Below, in pieces: positions 1 to 12,157 of a stretch of 64,000 bases of DNA. A program made the translations under genes and the position numbers. The notes beneath the pieces are model-generated. The model did no database searches, was not told the DNA's origin, and worked only from the letters and a program-made list of their open reading frames with translations. Location: assembly GCA_951230915.1 (NCBI GenBank), contig OX579638.1, positions 30,336,696 through 30,400,695 on the forward strand, given 5' to 3'. The DNA is from Antitrichia curtipendula (taxonomy: Eukaryota; Streptophyta; Bryopsida; Hypnales; Leucodontaceae). The first letter of the stretch is position 1. The number at the start of each line of letters is the position of its first letter.

Positions 1-285
1 TTTTTAAATCACATTATTTATAGAATATTAACCATGGTGATTTAAACTTTTTTCAAATCAAAAAATTACTTGAGATTCTTGAAATTCAAAATTAACAAAA
101 AAGTGTTGATTTTTTTGTTGATTTAGAGTTGCAGAGTTGCAGTATCCAAATCAATAGAAAAAATTGTTGATTTTGGTAATTTTTACCAAAATCAACAAAA
201 AATTGTTCAAATGGACGATACAATATCAAAATCAACACTTTTGTGTTGATGTTTTGTTGATTTGGTCATTGTTTTTCTACTAGTG
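1..285. mobile_element. Right end of a CACTA-type MITE-like repeat
   Basis: The stretch ends at 285 with TCTACTAGTG, the reverse complement of the CACTAGTAGA terminus typical of CACTA (En/Spm) elements. Around 152-208 lies a near-perfect palindrome centred near 181 with ATTGTTGATTTTGGTAA-type arms. Nearby blocks such as TGTTGATTTTTTTGTTGATT at 103-123 and TGTTGATGTTTTGTTGATTT at 244-263 repeat the same words. The left terminus is not visible and may lie outside the window. No coding capacity is seen. A related terminus lies at 13597. Confidence 0.5.
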
Positions 286-499
286 AAAGAAGGAGTATTG
301 TCCTTTGTGGTAGTTTTCTTCACCATCTTTATTGTAGTCTTCTTCTCCTTTGTCTTGTGCCCCTTCTTCACTGGTGCAACCTCTTCATGCTCCTCTTCAT
401 CTAAAAACTTCTCTTATGTGGCAGTTTTGGAATGATTTATAGCGGTCTCTTTCTCAGGTCCCTCAAGCGTTGGAGCAAAAATCCTTGAACACTTGAGGT

Positions 500-2520
500 A
501 CCAATGACAAGCTTAGAGTTCTTGAACAGACCCCTCCCGTTGTTGAGTCAAGGTGAACATACAATCTTTCAAAGACGTGTCAAGCCACCCTCTACAAAGC
601 TTGGGCATGAATTTTCTCACAATCCCATCTTTAGGATCAACTCTTGCTTGAAATATCTGAAATTTTAAAATAGGGGTGATTGTTGCAATGACAAAGATAC
701 AAATGCAATTATTTTGTGGATTTGATAAGGAAGTCATATTTATATAAATAAATATAATTGAAGTAAAACATATACTTGTATAGAACCCTCTTTAATGCAA
801 CATTTGTACTGTCTTGATCTTTGAAAGGAGCAGACCTCAAATATGAAGAGTCCTTCTTGGAGAGTCACCAAAAAGCATGATCCTGGCATAACATAATGCG
901 CCATGTCTCCACATAATCTCTAATCTTGTCTAACTCATTGTTGGCACTCCAATAAACCTCAATATTCTCAAATTTAATGATGCTTGTGAATTTTGCTTTG
1001 GCTGCCTCTTCCAACTACAAAGAATTCAAGAAATATAAGTATGAAGACATTGTTAAGGCAAAGTAAATCATGGAAAAACCATAAGATAAAAATATAAATA
1101 TTTATAAACTTATAAAATATAAGTATGGAATATGTAAATGGAAGAAAATGTTGATAACATACCTTAGCCTAGAAAACAACTTTAATGAGCCATGTCTCTA
1201 TGGTCAATGTATTGAAACCAAGGGTTGGAAATTTGAAGCCATCCTAGAGGTCTTGCTGGAATTCGACCACCAAAGCCATGAAACCTTGTGGTTTGGTTGA
1301 ACTACACATGAAGATATCCTTTGAAGTTTCTTCAATGACATCTTAGGCTTCTCGTTAGTGCTGTAATGCAAATTAATCTGAAATTTCAAAAGCCAAAACC
1401 TTAGTAAAATCCAAACCAAAAATAATTATGAAAGTCATTCATTTAAAAGTAGATAGAATTATATACCTTTTCTAGAAATCCAACGCCATTTTTTAGATTT
1501 GCAATGGTTGACTACTTATCAAACTTTGTTCGAAATCCTTTGATAGCTGTAGTAGCGGATTGGATCATGGCATTGTGAACTTTTTTTGGAGTTCGATCTT
1601 GTAGTTGTATTTTCTCATAATACGATCACACTATTGCATTTGAAACAACAACAATTTCTTGCTACACATAAAAAATAGGAATGTTAAATGAATACAAAAG
1701 AAATTCTACAAATTACCACAAATGAATAAATAAAATTGTAAACAAAAGACACTCACCTTATGAAGTAATTATGTAAAGACATTCAACGTCAATGGATACC
1801 AATCACCTGGTAATTTTTTATTTTTGCATTTCTTGTAATCCTCATCGTTTAAAAGACCCTTGAAGTCTTCTAGTTTTAAGTTGCTATAGGTACTCATCTT
1901 GTGCAATTGCTGAGCCAAGTTGCTCTTGACATGAGAATGCTCCGTAGACCTGCAAATACCAATGGAAATAGAATGTAAGATAAATGAATCTAAAAGCTTG
2001 GAATACAACAACATACCAAAAGTAGTGAAGTACAAAAGAGCTCATTTTATCAAAAATGGAAACTTACCAATTAATGTTGTTCATAGCCTCTAATAGAATG
2101 CACGACCTTATGATACCAAAAGCATACAATCGATGGGCATATGCCACGAGCACTCATGACGATGCATCTTGTGAATGTAATCATACCTAGCCACCAGCCT
2201 ATGATTGCCATCCCATACAAATAACATATGGTTTGTCAAATGTGAGATGGATGGCTTTGACTTCAACCAACATTCAAATTGTTCACTCTCTTGTAACCAA
2301 CATTCATCTCATATCTCCACGATCTTGGGCGTGACTAATTTGCAAAGCCCCTTGTCATTTTTTGTCGACACATAGAATACACTATCACTTAGTCGATATC
2401 CACGAACAAAGTCTGCCTCCAATTGTTTCACCTAACTCTGAAGAAGAGGATGTACCAATAGAAGTCCAATATTTTGATTGTCATTGATGGTGGGAGCCTA
2501 CAATGAATAAGATATTGAAA
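500..2520 (-). pseudogene. Decayed repeat-family protein with WDGNHR motif
   Basis: Read on the minus strand from about 2480, the sequence encodes protein-like segments broken by stops and frame changes. One matches QLEADFVRGYRLSDSVFYVS and is followed by an LFVWDGNHRLVARYDYIHKM block. A WHMPIDC segment and an EAMNNIN segment come next. A later piece at 2035-1769 reads HKMSTYSNLKLEDFKGLL and GDWYPLTL. Weaker pieces continue to about 500. I recognise the style from uncharacterised multi-copy proteins in seed-free plants, from memory only. DGNHR resembles the conserved box of ParB/sulfiredoxin-like folds, but that link is inference. In-frame stops after KIVEI, in LVS-stop-GRAFY and elsewhere make it non-functional. 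Confidence 0.5.
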
Positions 2521-2595
2521 AAAAATTATAGTTAATAGTAAAAGAGTCATTGAAAACTGAAGCAAATTGAATCATAACTATGATACAAGAACAAT

Positions 2596-2726
2596 CACTA
2601 GTAGAAATCAAGCTATCAATGACTGTCCTAAATGATTGGAAATTGTCCACAATGACTATAAATGAGTCATTGTGGACAGTTTTTAGTCATTTAGGACAGT
2701 CATTGATAGCTTGTTTTCTACTAGTG
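2596..2726. mobile_element. 131-bp CACTA-type MITE with 3-bp target duplication
   Basis: The element begins CACTAGTAGAAATCAAGC at 2596 and ends with the inverted partner GCTTGTTTTCTACTAGTG at 2726. The two arms, about 60 bp each, are nearly perfect inverted repeats, so the element folds into one long hairpin. It is flanked by AAT on both sides (2593-2595 and 2727-2729), the 3-bp duplication expected of CACTA transposases. It is non-coding and depends on an autonomous partner not seen here. The well-matched arms suggest fairly recent insertion. Confidence 0.85.
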
Positions 2727-2925
2727 AATCGATGCAACATCCATACAAAGATAATTAAAAATGTATCTAACCTTAGGAATGCTAATCACAAGCTCAAAAT
2801 CATTGTTGATGACGAGTTCCAACCACTCCACTTGTGTAAGCCCTCCATCAACGTCCATGAAGCTCTATTTTCAAAAATTGATAAGATGCACTTGTTACAT
2901 TTTCCTTTCAAAATAGCCCAAAATT

Positions 2926-3640
2926 GACACCTTGTCAACAAGGCCATGAAATTCAACCCAAACCAATAATTCCAAACTAGAAGTAGAAACATGCATCTTG
3001 AACTTGTATCATTGAAGTGAGACCCTAGAAAGTTCAAAATTGACACCTCGTCAACGAGGTCAAGAAACTCAACTCCAATCAACAATTTTAAATCAAAATT
3101 AGAAACGTGCATCATGAACTTGTATTGCCCAAGTGAGACCTTAAATAGTTCAAAAATGACACCTTGTTAACAAGGCTATGAAATTCAACCGAAATCAACA
3201 ATCCAAAATAAAACTAAAAATGTGCGTTCTCAACTGGTATTGTCCAATTGAAATCCTAAACAATTCAAACATTGACACCTCGTTAACGAGGCTATGTTGT
3301 ACAATCTAAACTAGCAATTGAAAAATGAATTGGAAATATGCACCTTAAAATTGTGCCATGTGAGTAAGACCCTAGAAAGCCCAAAATTAATACTTCATTA
3401 ATGACGCAGTGTTTGATAGCCCAAGCGAACACCCCAAAAAATATTTGAAAACGTGCACTATAGACTTCTACCATTGAAATGAGACACAAAATGGCCTGAG
3501 AATGACACCTCGTTGATGAGGCCATATTCTACAATGCAAAAAAGGAATCAATTTTTTTTTATAAACATGCACCAAAACCTACAACATTCCAATGAGACAA
3601 AATAGTCCAAAACTAACGCCTTGTCAATGAGGCGTTAATC
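2926..3640. repeat. 116-bp tandem minisatellite, about six to seven degenerate units
   Basis: The anchor block GACACCTCGTCAACGAGG recurs in degenerate form at about 2926, 3042, 3158, 3274, 3389, 3504 and 3615, a period of 111-116 bp. Each anchor is itself a short palindrome, CCTCGTyAACGAGG. Each unit also carries an AAACGTGCA-like block and a GTGAGACCCTA-like block at fixed spacing. Units diverge gradually towards the right. No reading frame spans the array, because the period is not a multiple of three and stops occur. Confidence 0.8.
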
Positions 3641-5900
3641 TTTAGCGGAAAAGAGTAATGTACAAGACTAGAAAATGATACTTGATGGAAAATTCTAGCT
3701 GCTTCAATTTCCAAACTGTGAACACCTTTGATGCATTCAGGGACACCCTCCCCAACTTTGCCGCACTCCTCTCCATCCTTCCGCAACAAGGCACTTTTTA
3801 AATTTATAGTGGAAGCAAAAGCAAGCAAAGCACACCAAACTCAATAATACAAAACAAAGAAGACTATGCAAAAGCAACCCTTGACCTAGCCAACAAGTTC
3901 TTCATTAGTTAGGAAATTTGTTTTTTGGTAGATTTAGGAAAATGGAATCTCCTTAATAGCTTCTGTGTTTTTGAAGATTTTTAGTCCAAATTTTGTTTAC
4001 ACATAGATTATAACCTCGCAAGTCGCTTTTATTTTTTCCAATTTTTTTTGACTCAGGACCAATTTTATAAAAATCCGCAAAGTCCTCTAAAAGCTCCACA
4101 AACAAGATTTGGCCTTAAAATTTGCTTGCTCTAAACATTTTAGACCACATTCTAATATGCTAAATTTATTTTTAGGCTGTAAAACATTCAAAAAGCATTA
4201 CATGACTACATGAATTTTAGCCCCTGGAGAGGGCTGCAAGTTCCCTAGGGCTCCCAATCCTCGGAAGTGCATCGCAGCAGCTGCCTGACGTGGCAAAGTG
4301 ACTACTATGTCATATTTTTGAATTTTTTTAGAAAAAATTTAAAAAACAATTTTATTTTTTTTTCATTTTAAGATTAAAATTTAAAAACAAAACAAACAAA
4401 CACTCTGACAACGACAATCTTTAACTCCCAAAGGAACAACACGAGAACGAGCCTAAAATGGCCCTCCCAGCCTTCCAAATCTCATGTAATGGTGTCCGTT
4501 TTTTAGGTGCTATAGACTGTTGGAATCTTCTTCTTGAGCTACACGATAAGATGTATGCAGCTCTAAGAAAAAAATGTGTATATAAATTGAACTCCTAACA
4601 ATCTATTCATTATATTTCTACAAATAAATACATGAATTTACCAACTCTATGTTTCTTAGCAACATGCTATTCTCTGATGGGATTCATTGGTGTACATCTT
4701 CTTCAATTTCATCCATACTATTTAGCTTGACAATATTTGCTCCTTCACTATTTGGGATCAAACTATCCCTTGCTTGAAAATGTCCAACTTCAACAGTATG
4801 ATCCTCATAGGACAAGGTCCAAACAATGCTACTAATCTCACCGCCATTGGCCTTCTGCAAGCGTCTAAGCATCTTCAATTTCTCTAACTATTTCTTACTA
4901 AAAAAAAGAGAAGACCTGCCTTATGTCTCTTCCTACAATAACCTTCTGGCATCCTTCCAATGGAAAACACTATAAGAAAACAAACTCTACTTATTTGTTG
5001 CCAACTCTGCAATCTCTTCAATATATAACATTTTTGGAATGATGAAATTATTCTCATCTAGTTAATTAGAACTTCTCTAGCTAAAACAACATCTACAATT
5101 TACCAAAATGTAAACGATCATTAAAATCACCATTTCTTCTTTCTACAAGATAGTAAGTGCATCCCATATTTTTGAACGCTTTACATGTTTTATGAATTTG
5201 GAATTGTTCTCTTTTATGAGTTAGGTAAGCTTCATTGATTGCTTTAAAAGCAATCTACCTTAAGAAAGATTTGAGCGGCTATTTAAGATGCACCATATTT
5301 GGGGCAATTGACAGTACTGTAGTCTGACAAGTAACGATAACACTATGTTCCTATCTTTATGAATTCAATTTATAGAACAATCTCATGCCCTTATATTTTC
5401 TAATTTTGAACACCTTCATCCTTTTGATCTTTGTATTCTACATGATTTATGTCATTTTCCTTTGATTTCAAATGTATCCTTTGTTTATGCATCAATGGCA
5501 TCTAATGAAGTAGATGGCTATGAAATTCCACTAATCCTCCCTCTTGGAGAAGAAGGATATGTTATATTGTCTTCACACATTTTTTATGTTTGATTCAAAA
5601 TTGTCCAATCCAATATCTACGTTGAAGAAGAGGTCATGTCCTGATGTCCGAGTCTAACCACTTGAAAGAGTTTGTTTATATGCTGAAGTTAGCAGTCCAA
5701 GATGGTCGTGTTTGGCACCTTTGTCTTGGGCGTTATTGAGCTTATGGTTTGTCTTTCCTTATTATGGATGCTTCTAATGATATCTTACCTCGTCAATCAA
5801 ACTATTCTACAATGGACATGCCTTTTAATCAACATGATATTAGGAATTCTACAAAACATGAGCGCATCCTAATACTAGTATTTTTGTTCAACTTGTTTGT
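3641..5900. other. AT-rich intergenic DNA, no supported gene
   Basis: This interval shows only short unconnected reading frames. A minus-strand open stretch at 4684-4878 has no recognisable motif. Part of 5600-5900 may be a decayed extension of the transposon-derived gene to its right, but I cannot support it. No RNA gene or promoter was recognised. Confidence 0.4.
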
Positions 5901-6289
5901 ATGAAGCAAGAAGTTCTTGATCCTATCAGAGATATATCATTCTAGCAAGTCAAAGGGAGAATGCCCTAGTGAACCAAGTCTGCAGACACCCCTTTCTAAT
6001 AGAGTCCCAAACGATGTCCTCAAGCCAACTTCAATTTATTATGGCATGCCTTCAACTAGTCCTATTCTATCCGCTTACTCTCGTCCACCAACTAAGTCCA
6101 ATAGTACAACCATGTTAGTATCGTCAGTTGCCTTTGCAAGCTAGCATCTATTCATGGATCCAAGAACGAAGTTGTTGCACTAGAATATGATTCAATCATA
6201 CATTAAAAGGTGCAGTACCTTCCTCTAGACTTTGACAAAAATAGATATTTGAGTTGCCTTTTCTTCATGCTTCATCTTCAACATTCGTT

Positions 6290-7261
6290 GCAAAAAACCT
6301 CCATGGCATGGATAAACAATACAACGGCCATGCATGGTGTCAGACAATGACATCCAATATCAACAAGTGAACCAAGATGGTTTCAAATTTAGGAAATCTT
6401 CTTGTGTAGGCCATCTGGTATGTAACAACTCTAACAGTGACTACTTCAAGCGTTTGTCAAACTAAGTGCAACGAGATTGAGTGGTGTGGTTATACTTCTA
6501 TTTCATTCCATATTGGCGCAACCCCTCCAAAAGATTCCACTATTCTTTGTAAGATATGCAAAATTCCACCCCATTGTATTGGTGTCTGTGATACTAGAAT
6601 ATATTATGTTTTCAATGATACTATCCTGATGACTAGAGAATGCATTCATTCAGGAAATTACATGCATCATATTGCCCTTGGCATATACAAAGAATCTTTA
6701 GATACTATTTCTAGGCATTGCAGGTAAGGTTTCGAAAACCCGTAATGCCACTAACTCTGCCATCGCCCTTATAGCTAGTAAGTAATTCTAGATAATCATC
6801 TCATACACAATGGCGAAGGACCTAAAGAGATTTTGCGTAGGAAATCACTTGAGGATGTTATGGATAGGTTCCAAATATTAAGTTCTCCCAACATCTATAA
6901 GACTATTTCCTCTTTTTGTAGCACAAACAAAAGTTGGGTCATAGATAACATCATGTATATGAAACAAAATTTAAAGTTTGAATACATTTATAATATCATT
7001 TTTCCTGGGCAAGAAAACGAGAAGGTATACTTGTTTAAAATTTTGGTTGAAGGACTTGGTAGTAGAGTGAACTTAGTGAAGCGCATATAACCCAGAGGAG
7101 ATTTAGAGAACACATGGCTCATGTTTGACCACGTAAAACACTTAAAGGATTGGACAACCATGGCCTACCACTTATATGACACAAGATGTAGGATGGTCAT
7201 AACAATTGCTATTTGCAACATGCAATTTGAAGGCACAAAAGTTCAATGCATTATGTGGAGG
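6290..7261 (+). pseudogene. 5' half of a MULE-like transposon protein remnant
   Basis: Plus-strand segments give GHAWCQTMTSNI and VGHLVCNN, then the cysteine-rich stretch CKICKIPPHCIGVCDTRIYY (6437-6727 frame). Next comes KSLEDVMDRFQILSSPN, then FPGQENEKVYLFKILVEGLG (6833-7090 frame), and after a stop GDLENTWLMFDHVKHLKDWT. I recognise this order from uncharacterised multi-copy proteins with MULE-transposase-like regions in seed-free plants, from memory only. Frameshifts and stops, such as VKRI-stop at 7090, show decay. The reading frame is cut at 7261 by the 7262-12157 insertion and resumes at 12163. Confidence 0.6.
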
Positions 7262-10200
7262 TGTAAGCGTTTCTAACTCCACCCTTGAGTCAGAAAGTTA
7301 CACACAGGTTCTAGCAGCTGTTTTGATGGAGATTTACTCTGGGTTGGGTGATTCCTAGTTAAGTGTTTGCCTTCAAGCAATGGACACTTTTTGTGATTGG
7401 TAATCCCATAAAATTTCACTAATTCTAAGAAACGCTAATTGTTAAAGGGTTAAAATGTTACGATTAAATCAAATGAAGGAGAAAAAATTTAATCTAATCT
7501 AATCTAATTGTATCAAAGCAAAGTAGTAGAATATAACTTCTTCTTTCCAGAATGGTAAAGAAAATTAGATTATGAGATTCCCAGCAAAAGTTACTAAGGG
7601 TCAAATTTCAACCTTTTACTTGTACTATGAACTCATTCACTGATTTGAAATAGCAAGTCAATTCAAACTAATTCCAAATTTTAAGGTTAGATTATTAATT
7701 TTTTTAATTTGTGGATTCTTAAGTTTAATTCTAATTTTGGCCTATTTAGATGTTTTTCATCCAAACTTAGTTTCAACCCTCATCCAAGACTTTATTCTTC
7801 AAAAATAAAGTATTATTTAAGAGTAAATGAGATTTGGGAATCTTTACAGATTTTTTGGTTGATTTTGACCTAAAAGATTCCTTAATAATTTATGTGGATG
7901 AAAGTCTTAAATTCTCATCCAACTTATGGCTAAGGTCAATTGTTAGTAACTTCTTCGTTCTTTGATTAATTCTTAAGTGTGAGTTGGTTTCGTAAACCTC
8001 TAAAAATTACCTATTAGTTCCTAAATTCTAATCTAAATCTAAATTCCTAAATTCTAATCTAAAACTTTGATCTAAGACTAACTTCTAAAAGCAACAATTC
8101 TAACTTCAATTTAAAAGTGAAAACAATTCAAAAGGCAAAATGAATATAAAATAAAATAAAAACACAACTAACATACCTATGTGTCCATAGTAGCCACAGT
8201 CCCGTCATCGCATATCACCAACATGATGGATTCGTAATATCTGTCGTCCTCTGTCACGTGCATTCGTCCTCTTTTCACGCAAATTCGAGAATTAGAATGT
8301 TTTGAAAATCTTCTTTTCTACATTCTTCCTGGCTAATTCCTACAAGATGTTGTTAGTTAAAGTATTTAACGTAATTCCATAAGTTTAGGAATTTAAATTA
8401 AACACTTAAGTGTTTATAGTTGGTTTCTAATTAATTCTTTTGAATAAAATGAACTTCAAGGCCCTATCTCCAAGTACCTTGAAGATTTATTCAATTTAAA
8501 AATTATTTTTAAAGGTTAGTATTATCCAATTCTAATAAATATTCCAATGAATAGTTAAGTTTGTTTGTTATCCATTAGTTTATTAGTTTCATTGGATTAA
8601 TTTAATCTTTTTGTTGACTTTTGTTTATATCTATTTGGCTTATTAGACTTAATAAAACAAAACTTAAAACAACATTCAACCAACTAATTTGCATCGGAAT
8701 CCTAATTAATGACTAAAAAACAAATTCTTCAATAGTAAAAAGAACAAAATAAAGTATCATTCTTAATGAATAGTAGATGAATAGGAAAAAGAGAATAAAA
8801 AACAACAACCAAGGCCCACATGAATAGTTAGATGAATAGAAAAAGGGAATGAAATCAAGAACAATTCCCACGTCAATAGTTAGATTCCTAAGAAATATTG
8901 GTTTTTTAATCCAAATTCCTTCTTGGAGCCGCCACCTTCTTCTTCTTCTTCCTTAATTGTGTTCAATTTGGTTGTTGATTGTCATTTGGAACTATGGATA
9001 TAGAATGTTGAGAGTTGTGAACTTGCATATGTTTAGTGAGTTTGAGTTTCAAAGGTGACAAGCAAAATTTAGGAAAAAAAGGACAAAATTTGGGTGGCGT
9101 GGCTAGCAACGGCCTAACCTTAGTTATTTTATCCTTTGTTTTGATGCATCCCAACTTTGCACTGGACTTGTCTTTGCATTCCCCAAACTCCCCAACCTCT
9201 GGCTCACTCGCCCTTGGACTCTTAGCCTCTCAGACTTACTCCCTGACTCCCCAAAGCTCTCAGCCTCTCAACCTCACTCCCCAACCCCCCAGTCGCTCAC
9301 CCCAGCCCTCTGGTCCAGTCTTCCAGGCCCCTAGCTTGCTCTCTCGATCCCTTGGCTCGCTCTTCCCGGCCCTCTGGTCCAGTCTTCCCGACCCCCAATC
9401 ACTCACCCTCATGGCTCCGATTTTTGGTTGGGGGTTTGGTTTTGGTTTCCTAATCTAAGCAAAACTAATTTGGAAGGAAATTAGATTAAACTAGCGAAAT
9501 AAGTCTAACTAATTATTTGGGTTTGGGGATAATAACTAGCAGCAAATCTAACTAAGTTTTTGGATTTTTGGGATAATAACTAGCAAAGCAAATCTAACTA
9601 AGTTTTTGGTTTTGGGGGATAATAACTAGCAAAGCAAATCTAACTAAGTTTTTGGTTTTTTGGGATAACAACTAGTAAAGCAAATCTAACTAAGTCTTTG
9701 GATCTCAATTGAAGGGAATTTCTTCTAAAACAAACTACTTCTATCAGAGACTAAACTATCAATCTAAACTAAACAAGGATTAAGACTAAAATCCATTACA
9801 TTGGCAAATTAGCACAACAAGGCAGATGATGCAATTTCAAATGAAACGGAAAGGGCAAATCTTGGTGTTAGTGTTGGGCTTAAATAGCCTTTGACCAGTC
9901 AAAGCTTGGCAAATGCTAATTTTTCTTCCCAAGTCTCTAAGGTAAATTGTTTTCAAGGTCAAAGCTTCACCGTATGGGGGCAACACCAGGCTAAACTTAC
10001 GTATATCGGTCTCAACTTGTTCCGAAAGTATTTTAATTATTGACTGAAGTACACATGGCAATGTTTAAACCAAAAATCGAGGATTAAAGTGTGTTTCCAA
10101 GTATCCAAGAGTTTAAGTCCTAAATGAGGTACACATGACAATATTTAAACTGAAAATTAGGAGTTAATCAAACCAACTTTTGTTATACAGCAAAGTGTTG

Positions 10201-12157
10201 GTTGGGTTTTGAAATTAGAATCTTCTGGTAAAGTCAAGCTTCACCGCCTTAAGGTTCTAACTCAAATTCTGCTGCAATCACAAATTATTAGTATCTTATA
10301 AAAAGTATCAAGTGTTGGGGGACTAAACCTCTCAATGGTACGTTTTTAGTGTGGTTTGTTGGTTGTAAAGGGAACCCCGCGTCCTCTAACCAAATCCTCC
10401 ACTAAAAGAAAGCAAAAGTGAGCAAAAATTGGCCGTATCTTGGCCTCAATAGATAATTCTGACAAAGTCGGTCAAGCAAATTGAAGTGTGGGTCTTTCAC
10501 ACTCTAGCAGAGTAATGATAATCAGAAAATAGTTTTGGGGGTCTTGGAAAACTTTGGAGGGAGGCCTTATATACTCTCTAGAAGGCTCCACCACCTCATT
10601 TTATCAATAAATATTATATCTTTTATTCAAAACTAACCTTAAACTAAATCCTAATCTATCCTAAGATATTTGCTAAATAATCTTTGTTTAATCTTAAGAA
10701 TTTTCTAGAACAAGCCTTAATTAGCAAGGAAATCTTGCCCAAACAAAATCTAAGATTTTTCCCAAAGATATTTAGGAAATTAACGTAATCGACCTTGAGT
10801 TAACTTGTGAATAACCTTAAGATACTTCCAAATATTCTTAGTTTAATCTAAATTGGCTTTTAAAGGAAAAATTTGAAATCTTAACTAAATCCAATCTTCA
10901 ATTGCCACAAAGATATTTTGCAAATTAATCCCCAATTATCACTAATTACTCTAAAAAAGTCAAACCTATGGCTGAACTCTTCCTATCTTCTTGAGAACAA
11001 TTTGAAATTGAAAACCAACCATGCCATCACGTTCAAAAGACCCCAATTAGTCTAGAGGACCCCTTACTCCCTTCCTTCAGGCTGTAAATACTCGTAAAAT
11101 CCACTAATGGTAATTCCAAAGAAAAGTCAAAATCCCAACTATTAGACGTTGCAATTTTCAAAGAAAATAACTAGCTAGGGTTGCTTGGAAGGTTCATGAG
11201 AGAAAGAAAAGACTCCTTATTTGCAACATTCAGACACCGTAAGCTCCTGATTCGCCAGTCAACCCGCCGTCATGTTGTAAATTCTTGTTAAATTCGATGT
11301 CATTGCCGATTCTAGTACTTCTGACTATCAAAAAGTCTTCAAACTTAACAAGTTGGTTATTTGGCACACAAAACTCTAATCTAATTTTTAGTGAGATTTT
11401 ATCGCATTCTGGGTAATTTCTATGAAATTACCATCAATTTAAAAGGCAGTTGACTTCTCATGGAGTCATTGTGGAGTTTTGTAAAATCCCGAAACTTTTG
11501 AGAAAACCTCCAAGAATTTTTCTAAAGCTATGGAAAAAAACAAATCTCCAATTGCATTATGTATAAGGAGACTAACATTAGTAACTCCTTGTTAATTTCC
11601 ACCCGAGGGGGAAATCATTTGGTATTGGGGGTTGTCGTGGATGATTAGCTCTGATGTTGACCTCTTGGCATGCTTTTTCCTAAAAGCATCTTTTTGTATG
11701 CTCCAATCACCTTGTCCTTCGTCTACTTTGCATTCGGATTTGTATCTTGAATACTTGCAAGACTTTCATAAACTGACCCAAATTCTCTGTAAATTGGATC
11801 TAAGACTTCTAAATCTATGAATTGAACTCTTAAACTTTAGCCAAGCTGTCACATGCACTTTGCAGGCATAGTTTCACATGAACAAGACACTAGAACTAGC
11901 TACTTCTCATATCCTCACTTCTTTTAGAACTACTAATCTAAACTCTCAAACTCTTAACTAGGTCCTAAAATATAGATAAGCAAAGTATTTGTGCTTTCCC
12001 CAATTTTAAGAAGACTCCTCACTAATGTAGTAGGGACTACTACCAAATTCCTCTCAACTAACTAATTCATGTTATTTTGCATGAATTGACACTAAAAAAC
12101 AACAATAAATTGCGAAAATTAATCCCAAAGCTCCAAGTGCTAACTTGAGGGCTCACA
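7262..12157. mobile_element. 4.9-kb insertion with TG...CA ends and 5-bp flanking repeat
   Basis: The insert starts TGTAAGCG at 7262 and ends GCTCACA at 12157. It is flanked by GGAGG (7257-7261) and TGAGG (12158-12162), matching at four of five bases. Deleting it with one flank restores the host frame, giving IMWRSLNDIMRCNGV across the junction. TG...CA ends with a 5-bp duplication suggest an LTR-type element, yet I found no long terminal repeats and no gag or pol. The ends also show a weak inverted match, TGTAAGC against TGTGAGC. Inside are TATA-like CTTATATACTCTC at about 10565 and several GTCAAGCTTCACC-like blocks, also seen near 15290. A proline/leucine-rich open frame at 9036-9458 looks like low-complexity DNA. 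Confidence 0.65.

Noticed and set aside
9036..9458. 140-codon Pro/Leu/Ser-rich frame
   Set aside because: Built on repeated CTCCCCAA and CTCTGG-like words inside a transposon insertion; likely low-complexity DNA rather than a gene.
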